In this document: positions 23,433 to 34,627 of the stretch, in pieces
Layout of the letters: each line of letters opens with the position of its first letter
How positions within the stretch are numbered: position 1 is the first letter of the stretch
DNA from: Myrica gale
Taxonomy: Eukaryota > Streptophyta > Magnoliopsida > Fagales > Myricaceae
Length of the DNA: 64,000 nt
Assembly (NCBI GenBank): GCA_963930655.1
Contig: OZ005611.1
Coordinates: 22,307,001-22,371,000 of the forward strand
Reading direction: 5' to 3'
Notes under the pieces: generated by a model
Told to the model about the DNA's origin: nothing
Seen by the model: only the letters and a program-made list of their open reading frames with translations
Database searches by the model: none
Program-made: the position numbers and the translations under genes

Positions 23433-25293
23433 TCAACTAGACAGCAAGCAATATTCAGATGAAGGTTCCATATCCCACTTCATGTCTCCACATGCTGTGA
23501 AAACTGTTGCCATGATGTAATCATCCACCTCAATACCTTCTGCTTTCATCCTATACATGAGCTTCAAAGCCTCTTGGCAGAGCCCATTCTTTGCATAACC
23601 CAAAATCATAGCCTTCCAAGAGACTAAATTCCGTTCTGGCATGCTGTCAACCACACGGAATGCCTCCTATACATATCCACATTTCGCATACATATTAATT
23701 AATGCACTACCTACATATACATTAGACAAGGCAGGGTTCTTGTTGGCACGGCAATGAATCAATTTCCCTTGATGGACAGCTTCCATATTAGCACACGCTT
23801 TCAAAGCCGATGAACAAGTGAAAGAGTTAGGATCCACACCTTCCTCCATCATTTCTTTCAAGAACTTGAGAGCCTCGGACTCATGCCCAAGTCGTGCACT
23901 ACCAGAAATAATGGCTGTCCATGAGACAACATCTCTAAGAGGCATCTGTTGGAGTACCTTGAAGGCATAAAGGTACTCTGCACACCTACTGTAAAACCAT
24001 ACTAGAGTGCTTCCTATGTATATATTCGTTTCGACAGAATTCTTGATTATTTGTGCATGAAGTTCCCTCCCCAATAGAGGAGCCTCCATTGAGCCACAAG
24101 CCCCAAGGACGCTTACAATGGTCAACTTGTTAGCATGAATATTCCATCTCTTCATCACTCTAAAAAGTCTAATGGCCTCCTCACCAAGCCCCTGTCGAGC
24201 GTATCCCGCTATAAATGATGTCCAAGTAACCGTGTTCCTATTCCTCATTCTGTTGAAGACTTTTCTAGAATCTATCATCTCCCCGCATTTTGCATACATA
24301 TCAACAAGCGAACTACCTATAAAAACAACATTCTTACATACTTTCTTCACTATAGCACCGTGTAACTGCCTCCCGAATGTTAATGCCTTCTCCTCTCCAC
24401 AAGCCTTAAGAACACCACATACTGTGAACTCATTGGGGGAAAATCCGTTACTTAACATTCGCGAGAACAGCAAAAAGGCCTCCTGTCCCTGCCATTGTTG
24501 TGAACAAGCCGTAATCATTATCGTCCAACAAACCAAATCCCGCTCTGGCATCCGATCAAATGCACGAAATGCACTTGGCAGCTCCCACATTGCGCATAGA
24601 AGTGAACAACAGCACTATCCAAAATCAAGTTCCTAGAACCACATTTCACAAGACAAGAATGAATTTGACGTCCCAGCTCCAAATCCAATCTCATGGTACA
24701 CAAATTCAAAACACAAACAAACATCTTCGCATTTGCTCAAACCCCGTTTCTAATGGAATTATCAAACAACCTCAAAGCCTCATCGTCCAAACCAACGCCC
24801 AAATAACCATCAATGACAGCAGTCCAAGTAACCACATTCTTGTTTGGAATTTTATCAAACACTTACGAGCCTCAACTAATTTCCCGAACCCCAAATACGT
24901 ACTTATCAAATTATTTCCTACGTATGTGACTGAAACCCTCAACAATTTCACAACTACTGCATGTATTCTTTTGACCTCTTTCAAACTGCGACTTGATCGA
25001 AGCCAAAGCGTGAGCCGGCCAGCACTGACCCACTGGCTCTCTGACTGGTCCTCAAGGAAATCGGCATCTGGGCTTCCATGGGAGCAGGATATATTGCTTG
25101 GTTTCCGACAATGGGACGCTGAAGTGGGATTTTCGGTAAAAAGGCAATGGAAACTGGTGGCGGCCCTGGAATGATTGTCGTTCTTTAATTTTGAATTCTT
25201 CCTTTGTGATGAAGAATTGGATGGTCGAAAAGAGAAAAATGAAGGTGGTTGGGAAGAAGAGAATCCTGGTAAGAGGAAAGTTGCCGAGACCAT
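23433..25293 (-). pseudogene. PDM1: Broken PPR gene, PDM1/SEL1 (At4g18520) type
   Basis: Intact homologues are intronless pentatricopeptide-repeat proteins of about 600 aa sent to the chloroplast, where PDM1/SEL1 is needed for plastid RNA processing and editing. Start ATG at 25293; an N-terminal Ser/Pro-rich transit-peptide-like segment (MVSATFLLPGFSSSQPP) precedes repeat units such as RKVFNRMRNRNTVTWTSFI and MPLRDVVSWTAIISG. Lesions seen: one-base deletion near 24862 (ARK then out of frame), in-frame TGA at 24737-24739 (CGA expected, RANAKMF follows), one-base deletion at 24583-24586 (CGELPSAFRAF expected), in-frame TAG at 23667-23669 (CGYV*EAFRV). Between lesions the protein remains strongly conserved along its whole length and ends at TAG near 23433. 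Two different kinds of lesion (stops and deletions) argue for a real pseudogene, though the deletions alone could be errors. Confidence 0.88.
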
Positions 25294-25519
25294 TGCCTAG
25301 TTTTGGCTCAGAATTCCCGCGGGAAAAGATAAATTAAAAATGCCCTTTGAGAAGCTGAGCTTCGCTGGGCACAGTAGTAGTAGCCGTCCGTTGTCTTGGC
25401 TCCGTTTAACTTTCACTTCAATAAGGTACTAATCGACCCTCCCCGGCCCACGCCTGCTTAGGAAAATGGCAGTTGTGCCTTCAATCCAGAAATCCGTCCA
25501 CAGCATACAGTTTTTTTAA

Positions 25520-25715
25520 GGGTGGGTTTGTGTTGAAAAATTTTTGGTTTGTTAAAATTTTTGGTATTGGGTTTAGTGAAAAAGTTAAGAGGGAGGTACT
25601 TTTTTATATTTTTATAGTGAAAAGTTATAATTTGATGAAAGAGAAATATTATATTGTAATATTTTATTGTGAGAGTGTAAAAAATTTTGTAAAATTTTTG
25701 GGTGCAAACACAACC
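25520..25715 (+). mobile_element. PIF/Harbinger MITE with TAA target duplication
   Basis: 196 bp, ends GGGTGGGTTTGTGTTG and inverse GGTTGTGTTTGCACCC, flanked by TAA at 25517-25519 and 25716-25718. Same family as 36722-36909 and 56190-56398. Confidence 0.8.
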
Positions 25716-26970
25716 TAAGTAATGTTGTCCTCCAGAGACCCTCTACAAATTCCGGTCCAAATTGCATGATGCGAGATAAATATAATAAAACATTGAACAA
25801 CGTTAAATACTATAAATTAATATATTCTATTTTTTTTATTTCTAAATTTTACTAGGAAGATAACGAATTATAAATGATATAATACATGATACACTCCCTT
25901 TTGTTAAAAAAAATGAAAGGTTAAACATGTGAATAAAAAGAAGACAACGAATGTGAATCCAGCACACGACGAATCTTGTTAAAAAATAATACAGCGAAAC
26001 ATCTATCTTTCAAAAAAAAGATGCCTTAATAATTATATTTTAATTATAAAAGACGATACCTACTACACAATGAGGCATCGATCATAGTCGTTCTTCTCCT
26101 CTCCCCATTGTAAACACTTTTTATACTACTACTTTTCTCTTTTTCTATTTTTTAAAAAATTATCAAGGTCGCTTTGTAAATTTACAATTCCAAAATTTTT
26201 ATGTTTTCCAAATATGCATAGTGATTTTTAGTTGGAAATAATTTCTTATTCCAATATTATCCTATGCATATTACTCATGCTCATATTCATCTTACTCAAC
26301 ACAAAGAGTTAGTTGAAATACTTCTACTTACACACCATAAGCTTTTCACCTCCAAAGCGTGGTGAAAGTATTTATATACTTGAATATACCCATTGGGTAT
26401 ATAAAAATTTAGAAGAAAACTTTGGTGAAAATCCCTTGAAGCTATTGACGAACAAGCCTAGATTTTGTAGCTTAAAATTAAGGGATCCTAGTATTATTAT
26501 TAGAATTAAACCCATAGTCTTTACAAGACAAGACAGAAGATTTTGATACACAAATCAAACAACTTCTAAGAAAAATAGTAACAACCATATGGGGGTTATA
26601 TATTTTTTTTATTAATTTCATTAATTCTCCTCCTTTTACCCTCTCCTAAAAATTATCCACTCAATTAAAAGATGTGCAAAATCCTGTAATTGAACACGAG
26701 GCACATCGCCCCTACTCTGTATGATTTATACTCTCCATGTTTCTTCTAATAAATCTTTCTTTTGTCGTTTTGATGGTAGCCTACTCAGATAAATTACTAT
26801 ACTTTGTTATAATGTGATTATTACTTTATATACTAGTTCTTCATATACCATCAAGAGTTAGCCTAGTTGTCGAAGGCTTGGCTCGGTAGTTTACTTCTTC
26901 TAAACTTTTAAGTTTAAAATCTTATAAGTGTTATTAACCCTTTGAACCCACTTTCGGAGTCTTTGACTAA

Positions 26971-27149
26971 GAGTCTGTTCGTTTACAAAGAATCCTCAGG
27001 ATTTTTTGAATCCTCAAGATTCTACAACCAAACATCATTTCTCACGGCACATAAATATAACTACAACACGCATACCAATAAAGTTAACATCACATAAAAA
27101 TTCTCAAAACAGAAAAAATCCTCACAAAACACCTTAACCGAACACACCC
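26971..27149. mobile_element. PIF/Harbinger (Tourist-like) MITE, copy 2
   Basis: Nearly identical to the element at 4183-4361, for example atataactacaacacgcata and ccaataaagttaacatcaca are shared exactly, with only a few substitutions over 179 bp. Flanks are TAA (left) and TTA (right), so the target duplication is imperfect here. Confidence 0.8.
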
Positions 27150-27705
27150 TTAGTAATTACCTGATTTTGTGTAGAATAAGGAGATTAGTTGAGCTGAACA
27201 TAAGTTGTCTTAGCATCTTGTTATAAAAAATAAAATAATAAATTAATCGTAGTAATTGATACTTAAGAATATATATTTTTATTTGTTTGGCATGAACATT
27301 CAACGGGCTTTTTGTTAAGTACATATCTCTAATGTGAATTAAAAGTATAGGGAATTGGAGAACTCAAGAATTTTTTTTATTTTCCTAGTAGGATATTTAA
27401 TTTTTGGACATGCATTATATTATATAACGTGCTTATCAACTGAAACTAACCCACCATTACCGGAATCTGGAAAACGACGACGGTTCCCATGGCTTCATAA
27501 TATCAGTGTTTCTTTTCGACTTTTCGTGTCCAACTCTCCGTATAGGTAGATTAAAACCCTCCTCTAGGTTTAGTTGACTTTTTCCATCTGAAACCCTAAA
27601 CTCCTCGTAAAAAAAAGGCAGGGTAATTCTCAGCTGTTCTTAGAAAAAAAAAATTTATCAGCAATTCTTAAAAAAATTTGAACAATTTTCTTCAAACTAC
27701 TAGGT

Positions 27706-30700
27706 ATGGATTTCCTTTCTGCGACTCTCCAGGCCTCTTGCTCTTTCCCAGTAAGAGCTCTTACTATCGTTGCCACAGGAACTTTTTTCAGAAACTCAAA
27801 CCGAATTGCCTTTTTTCCCTCTTCTAGAATCAAAGGTAAGAGCTCTTCTTTGGAACTTCTTCACTTAAAGTCGCAATATCGGAAGCTTTCTTTAGGAAAC
27901 CAAAGAAAAATTGACAAATTTCCTGTATAGTTCTTCCCATCAGATTCAGAAGCCTTTTTTCTAAACCTCCCAGAGATTTTAGTCGTTACTTTGGCGCTAA
28001 CCTTCTTTTAGTAACGGAGAAAACGTGTTGGCATACATACCTCTTCTAATTTCTGGACGTGAAATGCTTTTAAGTTCAGTAAATCAATAAATGTTGCTCT
28101 AGTGCTTGGTAGACCTTTTCTCTTGCATTCTTCTTTGTTGGGTGCAATCTCTCAGTTCAGAGTCCTTTTTCAACTCTATCAAATGTTCTATTAGTGTGAC
28201 CAAACGTTAGGCGCACTGTATAAGTGATGATTATTTGTTTTTTCAGGTTGTCGTTTGGTTATTAATCCGCACAGGTTTCCATGGTCCACTACTCTTGCTG
28301 CTGTTGTTGGGGATACAACTGCAGTACCAAATAATTGTCGTGCAGAGGAGTCATCAGTTTTCAGTGCTTCTCATCCCGTGCAAACTCAGGATGAAACTGG
28401 GAAATGTGATGGAAAGAAGGATGGGGAGGATGGCACTGAGGGCCCGGATGATCACAAAATGATCCGAGTATGTGACAAGTTGATTGAAGTTTTCTTGGTT
28501 GACAAGTCCACCCCGACTGACTGGAGAAGGTTATTAGCTTTCAGTAAGGAGTGGGACAATATACGGCCTCATTTCTATAGGCGTTGCCAAGATCGAGGAG
28601 ATAGTGAGGATGATCCTGGAATGAAGCACAAGCTACTCAGGCTAGGAAGGAAGCTGAAAGAGGTGGGCTGTGCAATCTATCAATTGACCTTTTTGAGAGT
28701 GATTCTTTCTCCCTCAGATATTGTTCGTTCTGATTTCCGAGTGTCAAATAGTCTATTGGTATCGTCTCGGTATATGGGGAAGATGAAGAGACACCCTCTT
28801 TTCTGATGAATCCTATGAGCAGTTGCACGCTGCAATTGTATATTTTCCTACCTCTCTAGATATTTGTTTGTACACGAGGGGTGCAAGATATTTACGACCT
28901 CTAGATATATCTATGTGCAGGATAGATATTTGCTAATGAATCCCTCGCATATTCCTTGAGGAAAATAATCCACTTTTCTTTGTCACATCGCGAGGGGGAA
29001 AGTTTATTGCTCTGTGATTGTTCTTTCATCAAGAGATGATACTGTGATGTCAGGGTTGGTGTTATATGGGAATTTATCGGAAATGTCTTTTCAACAGATT
29101 GATGAAGATGTGCAAAGACATAATGAGCTTCTTCAGGTGATCCGAGGATCACCATCAGATATTAGTGAAGTTGTTGCCAGGCGTCGTAAAGATTTCACAA
29201 AAGAATTTTTTGTGCACCTTCATACAGTAGCTGAATCCTATTATGAAAATCCTACAGACCAAAATGGTGAGAATAACTAAATCCTAATTGTTGAACATAT
29301 ATCAGTTAATGTTTCTTTCCATTAGTTGATGTTTAATTTTATATAATTTCTGTGCTTAACAACCCATGCCATTGCATGGTTTACGTATCACTAAGTTCAG
29401 GGCTAATTAGCTGGAATTTTTAGTCCTCGTCTTTGGTTCTACTTAGAGTTTAAAGGAATAGCAGTGATATCTGGATCACCTATTGGCTTAATTTTCCTAA
29501 TAGAATATAGAACCAAATGCGTATTTGAGTGATTAGTAAGTCCAAGACTGTTGCTATCCACCTTCTTGACCATATCATATACATCATATCTTCCGGAATA
29601 ATAAAAATGCCACGTGGTATATGTTTCACTCTTATTGCTATTGAAATAACATAAGATATTACTTGCTCTGTAGTTGCTTCAGTTATGTAACTTGGAATGG
29701 CAGTTTATTGGCCTGGATTTCGTAGGCAAAGTTCAGCTTAAAAGGAAACAAGTGAAACTAATCTGAGCTGACATTGGGCCTTGAAATGAGCCAGTTTAGG
29801 AGGCCAGACTGCACTTTCAACCTTAGACAAATGTCTATTACGTGGTCGATAGCACTGATAGTATTTATTTGTTTTGTATGACTAGCTCTGGCGAAGCTTG
29901 GGAATATGTGCTTGGCTGCTGTACAATCCTATGATACGGCAACTGAAAACATTGAAGCACTAAATGCTGCAGAGTTGAAATTCCAAGATATTATCAATTC
30001 TCCTTCTGTAGATGCTGCTTGCAGGAAGATAGACAATTTGGCTGAGAAAAATCAACTGGATTCAGCATTGGTGCTGATGATCACAAAAGCTTGGTCTGCC
30101 GCCAAGGAGTCAAACATGACAAAAGATGAGGTAAGTGCTTCTTAGTCTCAGAAAAGCCCTATTGCTGTCTATTTTATCTTTTATCGTTTGTTTTTCCTCT
30201 TCGATCTTGGACATATAGTGCTGCCTTTGGGATGCTGGTAACATTGTAAAGATTCAAATGAAGTAAAACTGTTCTCTTTATTGAATCGTCAATTACCAAT
30301 TAGCAAAAAGAAAACCACTGATAGTGCTAAATATAACATATCTGTCATTGTGTTCAAAAGGAGTTGCGGAGGATGAGAGATCAATCTAAAGGAAAAGGAG
30401 GAGAACATAAGTTTCTGCTTATGGGGACTTGGGAGAAAGTGGGAAGGAAGATCAATTTTGTTGTTCTCGTACTGCAAGGTCAATTCAAATTTAATCATAG
30501 GGGCACTCAAAAGGAAAACAAAATCATCAAATTGAGCTAATCTAGCGCGTAGAAGTTCTACAATATTTCCCTACCATTTCATAATATAGTTTGACTCTAC
30601 AATTTAGTTGCTACGCTGTACTGTCATTTTCTGGTGTTGTAATGCTGTTTTAGTATTAGTACTTTTTTCTCTTTCATTGCAGGTAAAAGACGTATTATAC

Positions 30701-31167
30701 CATTTGTATATGACGGCCAGAGGCAATCTTCAGAGGCTTATGCCGAAAGAGATTCGGATAGTTAAGTATCTTCTCACAATCGAGGATCCTGAGGAGCGGC
30801 TGTGTGCCCTACAAGACGCGTTTACCCCAGGACAAGAACTTGAAGGAAAGGATGTAGATAATCTGTACACGTATGCTTTTGAAACTTATGCGCACAAATT
30901 ATATTTTTTTGCAGTTCAATGATCAATCTGCTAGATTTGGGAAATTCACCCACCGTCCGTTGTTGTCTGAGGTTCCTTTTTATTCTATTTGCGTACAAAT
31001 TTTGCAGGACACCCGAGAAGCTGCACACCTGGATAAAGGCTGTGGTGGATGCCTATCATTTCAGCAAGGAAGGCACTCTCATAAGGGAGGCTAGGGACCT
31101 GATGAATCCAAGGATAATTGAAAAACTGGAGGAACTTACGAAGATAGTTGAAAATAAATTCATGTGA
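27706..31167 (+). CDS. Chloroplast-targeted protein of the At4g37920 family
   Basis: Exons 27706-27835, 28247-28662, 29098-29266, 29886-30130, 30683-30870, 31008-31167; all GT-AG with matching phases; 435 aa, the family's usual size. The N-terminus (MDFLSATLQASCSFPVRA) is rich in Ser, Ala and basic residues with no acidic residue, as in plastid transit peptides. The mature part is mostly helical and charged: DKLIEVFLVDKSTPTDWRRL (about 100 on), RRRKDFTKEFFVHLHTVAES, an Ala-rich helix EALNAAELKFQDII, and a C-terminal EKLHTWIKAVVDAYH with EARDLMNP. The Arabidopsis relative is annotated as an uncharacterised chloroplast protein, and I know no established function. The start is the first ATG; the transit peptide falls mainly in exon 1, as is common. 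Confidence 0.9.
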
Positions 31168-31865
31168 GTGAGAGCTTAAATTATACTTTTCAAGATTTTT
31201 CGTGCGTCTCTTGCGCTAGATATTTTGAAAACTAGTAACCAAATTTGGAGTTGCTTAGCTATTACACGTTTGGAACTTCGAGATGAATAGAATGTAAACT
31301 AGAAGTGTTAAGTTATCCACCTAGAAATGTTAGAAAAGTCAGGATGATCCCTACTGTGAAGTTTCAGATAGCGAAAATATATTCTTGATTACTTGTTCAG
31401 TTGATTGTGCTGTAGGTTTCGTTTTTGGTGTACTTTTTTTCTCAATATTTTTTGGAGTTCTTCACTCGTATATACGAGGATACACCATTGGGGAGCATAA
31501 TTTTGTAAACTTAATTTGTCATAAAAGTTCCATGTGAATGATTCATCATCAATTAACGAATGAATCTCTCTATCCCTCTCTCTGAAGGAACGTAGGAAGT
31601 CCCAAACACAGCCCTGGTTTCTTCATTGCTAGCATATATGCATTCGTGTATCGATGAGTGAAAGTTAAACGTGCAGTCTCAATCACTTAGTGGAGTCAGA
31701 CAGTATTCTGATTTTCTAGGGAAAAAGAAAATGGAATTGAACTTCCCAATTCCCAAATCCGGACTATTGAACTCCGCTAGGAAGGAGGGTATTCCCCTCA
31801 CTCCGCCGGGGCGTGTGTTTATAGATATGGTGTTGACACACTTGCACCCACGGACGGTCATGTAT
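31168..31865. other. 3' flank of the At4g37920-type gene
   Basis: 3' UTR and spacer. No gene or repeat recognised. Confidence 0.4.
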
Positions 31866-32355
31866 TTTTTTTTAATCGAACGGCTTGAGGCATGAAAAGC
31901 CTCAAACCAGACTTTAACATTAAATAAAACCAACGTCAGTACAGAGTTACTACAAAAACTACATAAAAACCAACAATACAACAGCAACCTAAGGGCGATC
32001 AGACCCCTCAAACACCCATGAAAGACACTGGCGATGCCCACGGAATTTGGGAAAGCATCCCTCCCTAAGGGAAGAAGCAGCCCATTGGGCAAAATTGTGT
32101 GCAGCAGAATTCGCACACCTGTAGATAAAAGAGCATGAGAAACTAGAAACCTCTGCTAGCGGAGACTGAATCAAAGTAATAATAGGCTCAACACGCCATG
32201 GACAATCAGCATGGGGACGCTTCACCAAATCAATCACAGCCGAAGAATCTCCGTCAAAGATAACAAATGGCCAAGAATGTTGATCAACCACTTGGACACC
32301 CAGCCATAACGCCTCTGCCTCCCTAACAGTTGGATCTACAGATGAAAGCATCTTG
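31866..32355 (-). mobile_element. 5'-truncated LINE (non-LTR retrotransposon) with RNase H domain fragment
   Basis: The minus-strand frame 32351-31989 encodes about 120 aa of the RNase H-like domain found at the end of plant LINE polyproteins: VREAEALWLGVQVV, FVIFDGDSSAVIDLV, then CSFIYRCANSAAHNFAQWA (catalytic-type D/E positions and the HxxAxxA motif). Downstream on the minus strand come a short 3' UTR (aggcttttcatgcctcaagc) and an A-run (T-run 31866-31875 on +), the poly(A) tail of the insertion. Reverse transcriptase and endonuclease are missing, so it is dead. Confidence 0.85.
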
Positions 32356-32674
32356 GTAGTCTTTTGTTATTTTTAGGTCCAATAATGGTGGCTTGATCCT
32401 TTTTCATTTTGAGTCTTTGTTCCGGTGAAGGGACGACAACAACCACCATGACAGGGAGTCCTCTGGCGAACACGCTCCAATGGCCGACATCAGCAACCCC
32501 AAATATACGACGTCGACTCTCTTCAGCAACATGACATCGTCACCTGACACTCCATGGATTTGACACGCGTGGCTTGCTTTGGGCGGATCCGGCTCCTCTG
32601 CAATACCTAGGGGTGCAATAGAGGAGAGAGAGAGACACAAAGTGTGGGTCCCACGGTGGAGATTAAAAATAAAT

Positions 32675-32786
32675 AAATCAACAGTTGATAGAAGTACACA
32701 TCATTTAATGAATAGAAAGACTGAGCCCCAAACCCTCTTTAATCTTTTTTCATTAAATGATGTGTACTTCTATCAACCGTTGATTT
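32675..32786. repeat. 37-bp inverted repeat, hairpin-forming
   Basis: Arm 32675-32711 (aaatcaacagttgatagaag... ) pairs with 32750-32786 with a single mismatch over 37 bp, and the loop is 38 nt. No target duplication recognised. Confidence 0.85.
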
Positions 32787-32904
32787 GTTTTTTGTTTTTA
32801 ATCTTCACCTTCCCTTCGGTAGCCTTTGGAAATCCCTCATTCAGAGGGAATCCGCTACCATCAATCACCTCCTTCTCTAACGATGCAAACTGTTGTCCAC
32901 TGCG

Positions 32905-33125
32905 TGGATAAGAAGTGCGGGTTTGTGGGTCTTTTGAGTCGGTTTGATGAGGCCTTTGTGGTCAGTTGTGTGGGACCTATACGGTCCATTGGTTCGTGGC
33001 ATTTAAGGCCTTCTGTTTTATGGCCTTTCAAGTCCTTAATATTAATATAGTGGACCTGTATCCCATTTAAATGTAACCGGCCCTATTTTCTGCCATTATG
33101 AAATGAACTCCACCTTTGCTTAGGA
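32905..33125 (+). repeat. Dispersed repeat, probable LINE 3' tail
   Basis: Shares gttgtgtgggacct, tttaaggcc, atggcctttc, a gtaaccg motif and gaaatgaactcc, in the same order, with 55975-56180. It ends in an A-run (33124-33133). Looks like the 3' UTR and tail of a LINE family different from the one at 31866. Confidence 0.55.
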
Positions 33126-33733
33126 AAAAAAAAATAGAGGTGAACCGTGAGCCTTGTGAGGAGATGCAAGATTCATTGGCTTCTTTTTGGTGTGGTTGTG
33201 TGTAAACCATTGGCGGTGTCAAGAATTTGTCTTAAGAGGAGTTGAATATTTTAATTTTTAATTATATATTTTATTATATACATATAGATAGTAATAATAA
33301 TTCTATAAATATAATTTTTAAGATAAAAATATATATTAAATTTTTTTGAACATATTTATTGATTTAGGGACTCTAGTGATAAAAAAGCTATAAATCATAT
33401 ATAGTAATGAATACTATTCTTTATTTCTTAATCCCATGGGTTGGATTGCCAAGACAGTGTAGGGCACCCACGTTCGATTTGGATTTCCCAAACAACAACC
33501 CACCCCTCAGGGCCCCAATAACTCGGATGATTATGTGCATTTGTGAACTGGACCGAGATTGGAGCTGAAGTATTCTGGAATCAATTAATTGAGATCTTGC
33601 GCACTACAAATCAATTAATGCTGGAGGAAGAGAATTAAGAAAGAAACATAAGATAATTTAGAATCATAAAAGAAGATAAATTTCTTCTCATATACATGTA
33701 TAGAATTAGAAGAAGCTCTATGATTCTGTACTA

Positions 33734-34627
33734 TTAATTCACGGACAAAATTGGATGCCCATTTCTATAATTGGGCCAGTGATTGAAGATGTTGAGAAGT
33801 GAGACTCTGGTTTTGGCTAGACACCTTGAAAGGCGTTCAATCACTTCTTCCAAATCTTGAATGCTCGACTCCAACTTTCCCAGACAGTCCTGCACGTTCT
33901 CCACTTGCTCGGTGGAATCAGATTTGCTTGTTTTCTGATAGCTTCTCAAATTCATTTGCTTCTTCGTCTTCACACGTTATACTTTTGGGATGCACCAGCT
34001 TGGAAACCAAAGACCAGCTGCTTGACTTTGATTGCAACTTTGTTCCCACTATAAAGGTCAATAGGGATTCAAAGGTCGTGATAGTTGTTGCTGCTTCTAC
34101 CTCCTTTAACATGGTAACAATGGGCAGAGAGTCATTGTTCTTCTGCTTGAAATTACTTCGCATTCTCTTCGAGGCCTTTTGCATTGCCTTTTTCACCTCC
34201 TTCCTGCAGGTCAAGTATTTTTCAACCTCCTTTGCAAGCTCCATTCTACTGCCCCGTCTTCTGCGCAGAGTTGATTGAAACTCTTAAGTATTCTTTCCTT
34301 TGTTTGAAGCAAGGCATCTCTTGCAGCATTACACACATCCAAGAGCCTATGAGATCCATCCAACAGTTCATTAACCCATTTCTCTTGCTGCTCATGGGCT
34401 ACAGCTTGATTGAATGGCAACAAGAGCAACTTATCAACACATTCATGCAAATCTTGAAGGCCGTTAAGGCTCTTGCATATTGAAGTAGATGACGAAGAAA
34501 GTTCTTCGGAATCTCTCAATCTGCAAAATTGCTCATTGAATTCTGAAATGAGCGGGTGCGTTCTAGTGGGAAAACTGTTAGAGCAAGTATGGTGATGAGA
34601 TTTTGGGTTGAAAGGAGAGACATCCAT
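33734..34627 (-). pseudogene. Broken DUF241 gene
   Basis: Plant DUF241 proteins are intronless, helical, about 280-300 aa and of unknown function. Start ATG at 34627: MDVSPFNPKSHHHTCSNS, then the family signature SRSPHP/THPLISEFNEQFCRLR and LNGLQDLHECVDKLLLLP. Lesions: a one-base loss in a T-run at 34278-34280 (frame moves from ILKSF to STLRRR); a second shift near 33947-33952, where ANEFEK is followed out of frame by QKTSKSDSTEQVENVQ and about 20 bases of the usual linker seem missing; and a lost stop after SLLNIFNH, where TGG stands in for a stop codon and extends the frame to 33734. The rest (VEKYLTCRKEVKKAMQKA, MLKEVEAATTITTFESLL) is well preserved. Confidence 0.85.

Larger units (their letters stand above)
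25294..27705. other. Intergenic region with two MITEs, otherwise AT-rich
   Basis: Between the divergent PPR pseudogene and the At4g37920-type gene. Holds the MITEs at 25520-25715 and 26971-27149. About 27350-27705 is probably promoter and leader of the next gene. No other coding signal. Confidence 0.5.
32356..33733. other. Intergenic region with hairpin and LINE-tail-like repeat
   Basis: No gene. Holds the inverted repeat at 32675-32786 and the repeat at 32905-33125. 33240-33420 is plain AT-rich sequence. Confidence 0.5.

Noticed and set aside
24172..25174. Plus-strand frames of 154 and 204 codons
   Set aside because: Antisense of the PPR pseudogene; no domain in the translation.
32404..32911. 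Frames of 78 and 110 codons around the 37-bp hairpin
   Set aside because: No family resemblance, and they overlap on opposite strands; not supported as genes.
33799..34483. Plus-strand frames of 159 and 99 codons
   Set aside because: Antisense of the DUF241 pseudogene.
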